This document shows, in pieces, positions 1 to 6,608 of a stretch of 15,051 nucleotides of DNA (its first letter is position 1; every line of letters starts with the position of its first letter). The DNA comes from Pseudomonadota bacterium. Its GTDB lineage: Bacteria; Pseudomonadota; Gammaproteobacteria; Burkholderiales; Burkholderiaceae_B. The stretch covers positions 1-15,051 of the forward strand of contig JAEZBO010000279.1 in NCBI GenBank assembly GCA_023427085.1. The letters run 5' to 3'. The notes beneath the pieces were generated by a model. It was not told where the DNA came from. It did not search any database and was given only the letters and a program-made list of their open reading frames with translations. The position numbers were made by a program, and so were the translations under genes.

Positions 1-411
1 GTGCCGGCCTGGTTGGCGGCCGGCACCGCGCTGGTGCTGTGGTCGGCGGCGTTCCTGGCCGAGATCTGGCGCGGCTGCGTGCAGGCCATCCCCAAGGGCC
101 AATGGGAAGCCTCGGCCAGCCTGGCGCTGGGCTACACCCAGCAACTGCGCCACGTGGTGCTGCCGCAGGCGCTGCGCATCGCGGTCGCGCCGACCGTGGG
201 CTTCGCGGTGCAGATCGTCAAGGGCACCGCGCTGACCTCCATCATCGGCTTCACCGAGCTGTCCAAGGCCGGCACGATGATCACCAACGCGACCTTCCAG
301 CCATTCACCGTCTACGCCTACACCGCCCTGCTCTATTTCGCGCTGTGCTGGCCTCTCTCGCGCCTGGCCCTGCGGCTGGAAAGGAAACTGCATGCCTCTG
401 ATCGCACTTGA
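1..411 (+). CDS. Polar amino-acid ABC transporter permease, C-terminal part (5' end outside window)
   Basis: Inner-membrane permease of the HisM/GlnP type that forms the channel of an amino-acid ABC importer. The visible 136 residues carry the cytoplasmic EAA loop that docks on the ATPase: EASASLALGY followed by LPQALR, around residues 36-60. A hydrophobic segment on each side and a final one (YTALLYFALCWPLSRLAL) are membrane helices. Full-length family members are about 215-240 residues, so the N-terminal third lies left of the window and the GTG at base 1 is not the true start. The gene overlaps the ATPase start by 20 bases, the usual coupled arrangement. The periplasmic binding protein is not in view, so the substrate cannot be named. 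Confidence 0.93.
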   Translation: MPAWLAAGTALVLWSAAFLAEIWRGCVQAIPKGQWEASASLALGYTQQLRHVVLPQALRIAVAPTVGFAVQIVKGTALTSIIGFTELSKAGTMITNATFQPFTVYAYTALLYFALCWPLSRLALRLERKLHASDRT

Positions 412-1132
412 AGACGTCCGCAAAAGCTATGGCCCGGTGGAGGTGCTCAAGGGCATCACGCTGCGCGTCGAACCCGGCGAGGTGCTGGCCATCATCGGCA
501 AGAGCGGGTCGGGCAAGAGCACGCTGCTGCGATGCATCAACGGCCTGGAGGCGATCGACAGCGGCGCGATTATGGTCGCCGACGCCACGCTGGGCGATAC
601 CGAATCGCAGCTGCGGCGGCTGCGCCTGAAGGTCGGCATGATCTTCCAGCAGTTCAACCTGTTTCCGCACCTGACGGTCGGGCGCAACGTCATGCTGGCG
701 CCCATCGTCGCGAAGAAGACCGATGCCGCGCAGGCCGAGGCGCTGGCGCGGGTGATGCTCGAGCGCGTCGGGCTGGGCCATCGCTTCGATGCCTGGCCGG
801 CCGAGCTGTCAGGCGGCCAACAGCAGCGTGTGGCGATCGCACGGGCGCTGGCGATGCAGCCGATGGCGCTGTTGTGCGACGAAATCACCTCGGCGCTCGA
901 CCCCGAACTGGTCAACGAGGTACTGGGCGTGGTGCGCGCGCTGGCGGCCGACGGCATGACGCTGCTGATGGTCACGCACGAGATGCGCTTCGCCCGCGAG
1001 GTCTGCGACCGCGTGGTGTTCATGCACCAGGGCCGCATCCACGAGGCCGGGCCGCCCGAGCAGGTGTTCGACCGGCCGGCCACCGCCGAGCTGCAGCAGT
1101 TCCTGGGCAAGGTCGGCCAGCCGGCGCACTAG
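392..1132 (+). CDS. Polar amino-acid ABC transporter ATP-binding protein (GlnQ/HisP family)
   Basis: Cytoplasmic ATPase of the importer whose permease precedes it. It is 246 residues, the normal family size. Walker A is GKSGSGKST (residues 36-44), the Q-loop is at Q86, the signature is LSGGQQQR (139-146), Walker B is LLCDE (160-164), the D-loop is SALD (167-170) and the switch histidine is H196. All catalytic residues are present. The commonest family motif after Walker B is DEPTSALD; here it reads DEITSALD, a mild variant that keeps the catalytic glutamate. The ATG lies inside the permease gene, giving a 20-base overlap and likely translational coupling. Nucleotide binding and hydrolysis are secure; substrate is unknown, since polar amino acids is only the family default. 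Confidence 0.96.
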   Translation: MPLIALEDVRKSYGPVEVLKGITLRVEPGEVLAIIGKSGSGKSTLLRCINGLEAIDSGAIMVADATLGDTESQLRRLRLKVGMIFQQFNLFPHLTVGRNVMLAPIVAKKTDAAQAEALARVMLERVGLGHRFDAWPAELSGGQQQRVAIARALAMQPMALLCDEITSALDPELVNEVLGVVRALAADGMTLLMVTHEMRFAREVCDRVVFMHQGRIHEAGPPEQVFDRPATAELQQFLGKVGQPAH

Positions 1133-1205
1133 TCTGAGCACCAGCGGCGCCCGCTGCGCGGCGAGGCCTGCGACGGCGCGCCGCTGGGGATCCGCGCCGG
1201 TGCCT

Positions 1206-1211
1206 TAAAAT
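1206..1211 (+). promoter_or_regulatory. Possible -10 box (TAAAAT) of the methyltransferase gene
   Basis: TAAAAT stands out in GC-rich DNA 41 bases before the ATG at 1253. No convincing -35 hexamer is found 16-18 bases upstream. The same TAAAATG string occurs ahead of queE (13172), which gives slight support that it is promoter sequence rather than chance. Confidence 0.3.
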
Positions 1212-1252
1212 GGCCGATTGCCTCGGGCGCCGCCGCGCCCTGCCCTGCCTTT

Positions 1253-2098
1253 ATGTCTGCCACCACCGAAATCCGCCCCGGCCAATCCATCGAACTGCTC
1301 AAGGCGCTGCACATCCTGACCCGCGACGGCAAGATGAACCAGGACAGCCGGCGCAAGCTCAAGCAGGTGCACCACCTGTACCAGTTCATCGAACCGCTGC
1401 TCGAGTCGCTGCACCAGCGCAAGGGCGCGCTCAGCGTGGTCGACCATGGCGCCGGCAAGTCCTATCTGGGCTTCATCCTGTACGACCTGTTCTTCAAGTC
1501 GCGCGGCGCCGGCTCGTGCATCTACGGCATCGAGACGCGCGAGGCGCTGGTCACCAGCTCGCGCGAGCTGGCGCAGCGCCTGGGTTTCGACGATGGCATG
1601 CGGTTCCTGAACCTGTCGGTGGCCGATTCGATCGGCACCAACGAATTGCCGCCGACCGTCGATGTGGTGACCGCACTGCACGCCTGCGATACCGCGACCG
1701 ACGACGCGATCCGCTTCGGCCTGCACAAGCGCGCCGAACACATCGTCGTGGTGCCGTGCTGCCAGGCCGAGCTGGCCGGCGCGCTACGCCGCAACAAGGC
1801 CATGTCGCTGGGCGCCTCGGCGCTGGCCGAACTGTGGCGCCATCCGCTGCACACCCGCGAGTTCGGCAGCCAGGCCACCAACGTGCTGCGCTGCCTGCAA
1901 CTGGAAGCGCATGGCTACCAGGTCACGGTCACCGAGCTGGTGGGCTGGGAACACAGCATGAAGAACGAGTTGATCATCGCCAGCCACAAGCCGGGCCGCC
2001 CGCGCGCGCAGGCCGCCAAGCGGCTGGAGAACCTGCTCGACATGCTGGGACTGGACCAGCCGATGCGCGAGCGTTACTTCGTCGTGCCGGCCGACTGA
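1253..2098 (+). CDS. Class I SAM-dependent methyltransferase, Methyltransf_32-like
   Basis: Predicted S-adenosylmethionine-dependent methyltransferase of 281 residues; substrate unknown. Motif I is VVDHGAGKSYLGF (residues 62-74), with an acidic D64 and a glycine loop replacing the usual DxGxGxG. Residues 142-150 read LHACDTATD and 165-171 read VVVPCCQ. The pair ALHAC plus VPCC is the hallmark of the Methyltransf_32 family, which includes eukaryotic METTL25-like proteins and is distantly related to tRNA methyltransferase Trm13. The N-terminal 55 residues are helical and basic, possibly for RNA or protein binding. The ATG at 1253 is the first in frame; its ribosome site is weak. It stands alone between the ABC genes and a convergent gene. 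Methyltransferase fold is confident; an RNA target is only a guess from the family. Confidence 0.85.
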   Translation: MSATTEIRPGQSIELLKALHILTRDGKMNQDSRRKLKQVHHLYQFIEPLLESLHQRKGALSVVDHGAGKSYLGFILYDLFFKSRGAGSCIYGIETREALVTSSRELAQRLGFDDGMRFLNLSVADSIGTNELPPTVDVVTALHACDTATDDAIRFGLHKRAEHIVVVPCCQAELAGALRRNKAMSLGASALAELWRHPLHTREFGSQATNVLRCLQLEAHGYQVTVTELVGWEHSMKNELIIASHKPGRPRAQAAKRLENLLDMLGLDQPMRERYFVVPAD

Positions 2099-2223
2099 CG
2101 GGTTCGACGACCGCTGGCGGGGCCGCCGGGGGCCTGCGCGGCTCGGACTGCGCGGCATTGTTCTGCGCGGCCTTGGACGGCAGGCCGGGGCAACGAGGCC
2201 CGCCCTGCGCGGCCCGTCCAGGC

Positions 2224-2772
2224 TCAGCCTTCCATCAAGCGGCGCCAGCCCTCGTGGCCCAGCTTGCGCATCGTCTCTTCGTTACGCAGATAGACTTCCG
2301 ACGCGTCGGGATAGGCTTCGACGGCCTTGTCCAGGCTGTCTTCGCGCAGCACGTGCAGGATCGGATACGGCGCGCGGTTGGTGTAATTCTCGATGTCGTC
2401 GGGCTGGCTGTCGGCAAACTGGTATTGCGGATGGAAGCTGGCGATCTGCAGCACGCCGTCGAGCTCCATGCGTTCGAGCAGCTGGTCGGCCACGTCGAGA
2501 AAATCGTTGTAGTCCATGAAGTCGGCCAGCGCCCGCGGCAGGATCAGCAAGGCTGTATCGACTTGTTCGGGATCGGCCTGCGCAACGTCCTCGAGCAACT
2601 GGTGCAGGTCGGCCAGCACCTGCTCGTCGGTACAGGCGGCGCTGACGACGTAGCGGATCTGCTGCTTGATGAAGACGCTCTTGGCGAAAGGACAGAGATT
2701 CAGGCCGATGACGGCGCGCTCCAGCCACAGCTGGGTACGGGCGATGACATCGGTGTCTTGCGGGTCGGACAT
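2224..2772 (-). CDS. DUF1415 family protein
   Basis: A 182-residue cytoplasmic protein of the DUF1415 family, of unknown function. Recognisable family blocks are TQLWLERAVIGLNLCPFAK (residues 13-31), the SFHPQYQF block near the middle, and NRAPYPILHVLRE. It has no signal peptide or membrane segment. The conserved Cys in LNLCPFAK and the His in SFHPQYQF are the obvious candidates for functional residues, but no activity is established that I know of. It is the last gene of the leftward run with the exported protein (31-base gap) and the mutarotase. Its start has only a weak ribosome site, so it may rely on the upstream gene. It converges with the methyltransferase across 125 GC-rich bases in which I see no T-tract terminator. 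Confidence 0.9.
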   Translation of the reverse strand: MSDPQDTDVIARTQLWLERAVIGLNLCPFAKSVFIKQQIRYVVSAACTDEQVLADLHQLLEDVAQADPEQVDTALLILPRALADFMDYNDFLDVADQLLERMELDGVLQIASFHPQYQFADSQPDDIENYTNRAPYPILHVLREDSLDKAVEAYPDASEVYLRNEETMRKLGHEGWRRLMEG

Positions 2773-2803
2773 GGGATCGGCTCGGCGGGAAACAGGCGCG
2801 ATT

Positions 2804-3115
2804 CTAGCGCCACTCGACCACCCGGGCCTGGCGGCTGCGGCGATCGTACAGACACAGCACCTGCTGCGTGGCGCCTTTCATGTGCGGCTGCGGCGCCTTG
2901 CCGCGCACCAGCACCGCGGTCTGCGCGATGCTGTCGTCGAACACCGCCTGCTCGCTGGCCAGCCGCGCCTGGTTCAGGCCCGAGGCTTCGATGCAGGCGC
3001 GGCGCACTTCCTGCGCCGACTCCTGCCAAGCCTGACTGGTGCTGGCGTGGCCGGCCAGCGGCAGCAGCGCGAACAGGCAGGCGGCGGTGATGGCGGTACG
3101 GGCGGTGGCTTTCAT
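2804..3115 (-). CDS. Small exported two-cysteine protein of unknown function
   Basis: I do not recognise a named family. The 103-residue product begins with a Sec signal peptide: basic MKATAR, a hydrophobic core to about residue 21, and a probable cut after AGHA (24/25). The mature protein of about 79 residues has just two cysteines, C41 and C88, well placed for a periplasmic disulfide. Other blocks are LVRGKAPQPHMKGATQQ and LCLYDRR, which look like conserved core strands. The start at 3115 is chosen over upstream in-frame ATGs because a GGAG lies five bases before it and because the signal peptide begins there. It starts 11 bases after the mutarotase stop, so the two are surely co-transcribed. 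Export is well supported; function is unknown. Confidence 0.8.
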   Translation of the reverse strand: MKATARTAITAACLFALLPLAGHASTSQAWQESAQEVRRACIEASGLNQARLASEQAVFDDSIAQTAVLVRGKAPQPHMKGATQQVLCLYDRRSRQARVVEWR

Positions 3116-3126
3116 GGGATCTCCAG

Positions 3127-4113
3127 TTAGAGCGGGGTTTCCCATAACGATAGCGCCATGCAATGCGACTGCCCGGGCGCAAGCGTAAGGACATCTTGCA
3201 TGACCCGCGCCGTCTCGACGCACAACATGCCGCGCCACGCATCGGGCGCGAACTGCGACAGCCGCGCAGCCTTGGCCACATGCGGATTCCAGACCACCGC
3301 CGAGCGCGAGCCCTCGATCGCCAGATGGATGCGCCGGCCAGCCAGCGGGTCGTGCACGGCCAGTTGGCCCGGCACGTCCAGGTAGATCCGATCGACCTCG
3401 CCGTCGAAGCGCACCGGCCCTCGCTGCGTGACGGTCTGCCAGTCGCGCAGCGTGTCGATATAGGGCCTGCCGTCCAGGCCATCGACGCTGGCCTGCGCGA
3501 CGTCGCGCACGGCCAGATAGGTATGCAGGGCCTGGCTCAGCGTGACGTCGCGGGGGCCGAGATTGTGATTGCGCAGCGACAGCTGCAGTTTGCCATCGGT
3601 GTCCAGCCGCAGCCGCAGCTCGACGGCGATGGCCGGCCGCGGGGCCGCTGCATCGGACGGCGGATCCAGCTTGAACGAGAGGCCGACCGATGGCGCCGCG
3701 TCATCCAGCGTCACGAGCCCGGGCTTGGCGACCCGCGGCGTGCCGACGCCAGGCGCTGCGGCGGCCGATGCGACGGCGTCCAGCGGCGATACCGACCACG
3801 ACAAGCCCCGCGCATAACCGTGGGCCGGCGCAGCCGCGCCGTCGGGCTGCGGCCAGTCGGCGCGCACCGCGGCCGGATTGCGCGCCAGATCGCCGAACCA
3901 GGGCCAGCAGACCGGCACACCACCCCGCACCGACACGCCCGGCCGGTATTCGGCCTGCTCGCTCAACCACACGATAGGCGCGGCGCCGTCGCGGCCGAAC
4001 GACAGCAATTGTGCGCCCTGCTCGGCCACCACGGCTTCGTAGGCGCCGGCGCGCAGCACCCAGCAGGCCAATTGGCCGCGCTGCACGCGGCTGACGGTCG
4101 GAACCTTATCCAT
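3127..4113 (-). CDS. Aldose 1-epimerase-like, putative D-hexose-6-phosphate mutarotase
   Basis: Predicted cytosolic enzyme that interconverts alpha and beta anomers of hexose 6-phosphates (YeaD-like family), 328 residues. RGGVPVCWPWFG (residues 63-74) and AHGYAR (97-102) are family signatures. The catalytic pair is most likely H197 (QALHTYLAV) and E300 (LCVETARV), with H98 as a second substrate-site histidine; all are present. Residues 113-160 form an Ala/Pro/Gly-rich insertion of low complexity not expected in the core fold. The start at 4113 (MDKVPT) is preferred because AGGAAG lies ten bases upstream; the frame stays open further 5' but that part overlaps the divergent gene. It is first in a leftward operon with the exported protein and DUF1415. 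The phosphosugar specificity is inferred from family only. Confidence 0.88.
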   Translation of the reverse strand: MDKVPTVSRVQRGQLACWVLRAGAYEAVVAEQGAQLLSFGRDGAAPIVWLSEQAEYRPGVSVRGGVPVCWPWFGDLARNPAAVRADWPQPDGAAAPAHGYARGLSWSVSPLDAVASAAAAPGVGTPRVAKPGLVTLDDAAPSVGLSFKLDPPSDAAAPRPAIAVELRLRLDTDGKLQLSLRNHNLGPRDVTLSQALHTYLAVRDVAQASVDGLDGRPYIDTLRDWQTVTQRGPVRFDGEVDRIYLDVPGQLAVHDPLAGRRIHLAIEGSRSAVVWNPHVAKAARLSQFAPDAWRGMLCVETARVMQDVLTLAPGQSHCMALSLWETPL

Positions 4114-4137
4114 GGTTGGGCCGCTTCCTGTATCGAG

Positions 4138-4143
4138 TTGACA
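4138..4143 (+). promoter_or_regulatory. Consensus -35 hexamer (TTGACA) in the divergent mutarotase/epimerase intergenic region
   Basis: A perfect TTGACA faces the epimerase gene in the 88-base divergent spacer (4114-4201). The hexamers 16-18 bases downstream (TTGCAC, TGCACA, GCACAT) are poor -10 boxes, so the promoter is uncertain or needs an activator. A small dyad, CATT-CCGC-AATG, lies just downstream at 4165-4176. Confidence 0.25.
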
Positions 4144-4187
4144 TAGACATGCGTTATGGTTGCACATTCCGCAATGCACCATGTACC

Positions 4188-4194
4188 AAGGAAG
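4188..4194 (+). promoter_or_regulatory. Ribosome binding site fixing the epimerase start
   Basis: AAGGAAG sits seven bases before the ATG at 4202. This selects that ATG over the in-frame ATG at 4181 and the TTG at 4160, neither of which has such a site. Confidence 0.7.
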
Positions 4195-4201
4195 CACTGC
4201 C

Positions 4202-5059
4202 ATGCTGCACAACGAGAAGATCCTGATCGCCGGCTGCGGCGACATCGGCCAACGCGCCGCCAGAATGCTGGCCGGACGCGGCGCGCAGGTCTGGGGTTTG
4301 CGCCGCCACGTGCCCGCCGAAGCCGCCGACGGCATCCACTGGATCGCCGGCGATCTGCGCGATGCCGACACGCTGAGCGCGCTGCCGGCCGGCATCACGC
4401 GGCTGGCTTATCTGCCGACGCCGGGCGAACGCAGCGAGACGGCCTATCGCAGCATCTTCGTCGAGGGTCTGCAGAATCTTTATTCGCGGCTGGATACGGC
4501 GGCACTGCAACGCACGGTCTTTGTGTCGTCGACCGCCGTCTACGGCGAGCACGAGGGCCAGTGGGTCGACGAGCACAGCGAGACCGAACCACTCGGCTAT
4601 AACGGTCGCATCCTGCTCGAGGCCGAACGTTGGCTGGCCGCGCAACCGGGCAGTTCGGTCAGCCTGCGTCTGTCGGGCATCTATGGCCCCGGGCGCCTGC
4701 ACCTGATCGAGCGCCTGCGCGCCGGACAGGTCGCGGCGCCGCGCCATCCCGTGCACTGGGCCAACCGGATCCATGCCGACGACGCCGCCGGAGCGCTGGT
4801 TCACCTGCTGTTACTCCCGCAAGTGGCGCAATGTTATGTGGGCAGCGACGATACGCCGATGCCGATGCATGAGTTGTACGAGGCACTGGCCTCGATGGTG
4901 GGCGTGCCAGCGCCGGCAGAGGGCCAGGCCCCGTCCGGCGTGGGCAGCAAGCGTATGTCCAACGCTCGCCTGCGCAGCAGCGGCTACGTCTTGCGCTGGC
5001 CTGATGCCCGCGACGGGTATGCCGCGCTGCTGCGCGATGGCGCCGTTCAGTCCGACTGA
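4202..5059 (+). CDS. NAD(P)-binding SDR/epimerase-like protein (YeeZ-type)
   Basis: A 285-residue extended-SDR protein with an N-terminal Rossmann fold. The dinucleotide loop is GCGDIG (residues 11-16), preceded by a beta strand KILIA. The catalytic Ser/Thr strand reads FVSSTAVYG (107-115). In classical epimerases a YxxxK follows; here Y133 is followed by NGR and then I137, so the catalytic lysine is absent at the expected place. This resembles the YeeZ/YbjT-type atypical SDRs, which have no firmly known reaction. The later LRLSGIYGPGR block is the usual substrate-side element of sugar-nucleotide epimerases. The gene is divergent from the mutarotase; a shared sugar theme is possible but not shown. 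Fold is confident, activity is not. Confidence 0.87.
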   Translation: MLHNEKILIAGCGDIGQRAARMLAGRGAQVWGLRRHVPAEAADGIHWIAGDLRDADTLSALPAGITRLAYLPTPGERSETAYRSIFVEGLQNLYSRLDTAALQRTVFVSSTAVYGEHEGQWVDEHSETEPLGYNGRILLEAERWLAAQPGSSVSLRLSGIYGPGRLHLIERLRAGQVAAPRHPVHWANRIHADDAAGALVHLLLLPQVAQCYVGSDDTPMPMHELYEALASMVGVPAPAEGQAPSGVGSKRMSNARLRSSGYVLRWPDARDGYAALLRDGAVQSD

Positions 5060-5084
5060 ATGACGCCCAGGCTGCGACGGTGCA

Positions 5085-5162
5085 TCAAAACACGCCGAAC
5101 AGCCACAGCAGCAGGATGATGGGAATGGGGATGCCGAGCAGCCAAAGCAGAATGCCACGCAT
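5085..5162 (-). CDS. 25-residue hydrophobic membrane peptide
   Basis: A short gene encoding MRGILLWLLGIP followed by IPIILLLWLFGVF: a single membrane-spanning helix with one N-terminal Arg and a central Ile-Pro-Ile-Pro kink. No family name can be given from sequence alone. A ribosome site GGAG lies eight bases before the ATG at 5162. Just upstream of that, a perfect 8-base inverted repeat (5181-5207) would form a hairpin in the leader. It follows arfB on the same strand after 121 bases, so it may be co-transcribed or have its own promoter. It converges with the epimerase gene 25 bases away. The longer in-frame reading upstream (to 5294) lacks a ribosome site and is not favoured. Translation is plausible but unproven. 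Confidence 0.6.
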   Translation of the reverse strand: MRGILLWLLGIPIPIILLLWLFGVF

Positions 5163-5180
5163 GATGTTTCTCCGGTGGGT

Positions 5181-5207
5181 GAAGCAAGCCCAGGGATGTC
5201 TTGCTTC
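5181..5207 (-). promoter_or_regulatory. Leader hairpin upstream of the 25-residue peptide gene
   Basis: GAAGCAAG (5181-5188) and CTTGCTTC (5200-5207) are perfect 8-base inverted repeats with an 11-base loop. In the leftward transcript the stem ends about 18 bases before the start codon, just ahead of the GGAG. No T-run follows, so it is not an intrinsic terminator; it may be a leader structure or mRNA-stabilising stem. Confidence 0.5.
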
Positions 5208-5283
5208 GCTTAGCCGAAATGTCGCATGTTCGTGGCGCTGACGGCTTCTCCAAACCCTGCAAATCACTGCAATCGGCAACCTG

Positions 5284-5700
5284 TCAATCGTCATTCACAC
5301 GGCCGCGCAAGCGTTTGATTTGCCCCTGGATTTGCTTGCGTTGTACGCGCCGGCGCTGCGACGATCGGGTCGGCCGGGTCGCGTGGCGCGGCTTGACCGG
5401 CTCGGCCGCGCGCCGCAACAGTTCGAGCAGCCGGTCGAGCGCGTCGGCGCGGTTTTTCTCCTGGCTGCGATACGACTGCGCCTTGATGACGATGTGGCCT
5501 TCGGCGGTGACACGGCGATCACCCAGCGCCATCACGGCCTGCTTGAAGGACTCGGGCAATGCCGAGCCGGCCAGGTCGTAACGCAGATGCACGGCCGACG
5601 AGACCTTGTTGACGTTCTGCCCGCCCGCGCCCTGCGCGCGGATCATCGTATAGCGGAGGTCTTGCGGGTCCAGCCGCAGCGTGGCGTCGATTTCTATCAT
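5284..5700 (-). CDS. arfB: Alternative ribosome-rescue factor ArfB (peptidyl-tRNA hydrolase)
   Basis: Class I release-factor-like protein that frees ribosomes stalled on mRNA lacking a stop codon by hydrolysing peptidyl-tRNA. It is 138 residues, matching E. coli ArfB (YaeJ, about 140). The catalytic GGQ is residues 26-28 within RAQGAGGQNVNKVSSAV. Codon-recognition domains of RF1/RF2 are absent. The C-terminal tail (about residues 100-138) is very rich in Arg, Lys and Gln, as expected for the part that inserts into the empty mRNA channel. The middle block IKAQSYRSQEKNRADAL is also typical. It is divergent from the siderophore-interacting gene and shares the spacer holding the Fur box. The ATG at 5700 has no strong ribosome site but fits the family N-terminus. 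Confidence 0.95.
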   Translation of the reverse strand: MIEIDATLRLDPQDLRYTMIRAQGAGGQNVNKVSSAVHLRYDLAGSALPESFKQAVMALGDRRVTAEGHIVIKAQSYRSQEKNRADALDRLLELLRRAAEPVKPRHATRPTRSSQRRRVQRKQIQGQIKRLRGRVNDD

Positions 5701-5769
5701 GCGCGCTAGTCTACGCCCAGCCCGCCGGCCGGGCGCGCGGCGATGCGCTATAGTTGTCAGTTGTTCGCA

Positions 5770-5786
5770 TTGATAATCATTATCAA
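5770..5786. promoter_or_regulatory. Fur box (iron-responsive operator)
   Basis: TTGATAATCATTATCAA is a perfect palindrome: 7-base arms TTGATAA and TTATCAA around TCA. Against the 19-base Fur consensus, bases 5766-5784 match at 15 positions, including the last 13 in a row. It ends 9 bases before the siderophore-interacting gene start at 5796, where bound Fur would block transcription or early elongation. Upstream lie TATAGT (5749-5754) and TTGTCA (5754-5759), possible promoter parts. It also lies upstream of the divergent arfB. Confidence 0.88.
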
Positions 5787-5795
5787 GAAGTGTAA

Positions 5796-6542
5796 ATGAC
5801 GACTCCCACGCCCCGCCCCGGCCTGGCTCGCGGACTGGTCCGCGTCAAGGCCCGCCAGACCCTGACCCCGCTGATGCTGCGGCTGACGCTCGACACCCGC
5901 GAGCTGCCCGACATCGCTTTTTCCTATCCCGCCCACGCCATCAAGCTGTTCGTGCCCGATGGGCAAGGCACCGCCACGCGTACCTATACCGTGCGCCGCT
6001 ACGATGCCGACCGGCACGAGATGGACGTCGATTTCCTGCTGCACGGCCATGGTCCGGCCGCGACCTGGGCGCAAGGCGTCGCGGTCGGCGAGACCATCGA
6101 ACTGGCCGGCCCGCGCGCCGGTTTCGACCGCGATCCGCAAGCCGCCTGGCAATTGATGATCGGCGACGCCACCGCGATCCCGGCGATCGCCAGCATGCTC
6201 GAGTCGCTGCCGGCGCAGGATCGCGCGCTGGCCTTCATCGCGGTGCGCGACGCGGCCGAAGAACAAGCCATCGCCTGCCCACCGCACGCACAGGTGCGCT
6301 GGGTGCACGTCGATACCGAAACGCCTGAGACGACCGCGCAGGCGCTGCGTCAGGCATTGCAGGATACCGCCCTGCCGGGCGGGCCGGCCCAGGTGTTCAT
6401 CGCCGCCGAATCCTCGGCGGTACGCACGCTGCGCGGGCTGTTTCCGCGCGCCGGGCAGTCCGACTCGGCATTCGCGGTGACGCAGCTGCATGCGACCGGT
6501 TACTGGAAGCGCGGCGCGCAGGATTACCACGACCATCATTGA
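5796..6542 (+). CDS. Siderophore-interacting protein (FAD/NAD(P)H ferric-siderophore reductase)
   Basis: Cytoplasmic flavoenzyme of the SIP/ViuB family that reduces ferric siderophores to release iron; 248 residues, usual size. The N-terminal FAD-binding barrel has RTYTVR (62-67) contacting the flavin and HGHGPAATWA (83-92), the family's phosphate-binding block. The NAD(P)H half starts with GDATAIPAI (123-131), then AAESSAVR near residue 200, and ends with GYWKRG (235-240) before a His-rich tail (YHDHH). All family motifs are intact. A modest site AGAAG precedes the ATG by five bases. The adjacent Fur box makes iron repression very likely. No siderophore receptor or transporter is in this window, so its cognate siderophore is unknown. 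An NRDE-family gene follows in the same direction after 66 bases. Confidence 0.94.
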   Translation: MTTPTPRPGLARGLVRVKARQTLTPLMLRLTLDTRELPDIAFSYPAHAIKLFVPDGQGTATRTYTVRRYDADRHEMDVDFLLHGHGPAATWAQGVAVGETIELAGPRAGFDRDPQAAWQLMIGDATAIPAIASMLESLPAQDRALAFIAVRDAAEEQAIACPPHAQVRWVHVDTETPETTAQALRQALQDTALPGGPAQVFIAAESSAVRTLRGLFPRAGQSDSAFAVTQLHATGYWKRGAQDYHDHH

Positions 6543-6545
6543 TGG

Positions 6546-6563
6546 CTTGCCGGCAAGACCGGC
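6546..6563. repeat. Short palindrome/hairpin after the siderophore-interacting gene
   Basis: CTTGCCGGCAAG (6546-6557) is a perfect 12-base palindrome four bases past the stop. Overlapping it, GCCGG and CCGGC (6549-6553, 6559-6563) could form a 5-base stem with loop CAAGA. No T-run follows, so a terminator is not supported. Confidence 0.35.
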
Positions 6564-6608
6564 CCTGTCGGGGTACGCTGGCGCTTCCGCCTTCTGGAAA
6601 CGTCCCGC

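Noticed and set aside
2099..2223. Possible bidirectional terminator between the methyltransferase and DUF1415
   Set aside because: Several GC-rich self-complementary patches exist but none is followed by a T-run on either strand.
1210..3090. A 626-codon forward open frame
   Set aside because: It overlaps the methyltransferase in another frame and runs antisense through DUF1415 and the exported protein. Composition is typical of an out-of-frame shadow.
3163..4146. A 327-codon forward frame opposite the mutarotase
   Set aside because: Arg/Gln/His-rich antisense shadow of a gene with intact family signatures.
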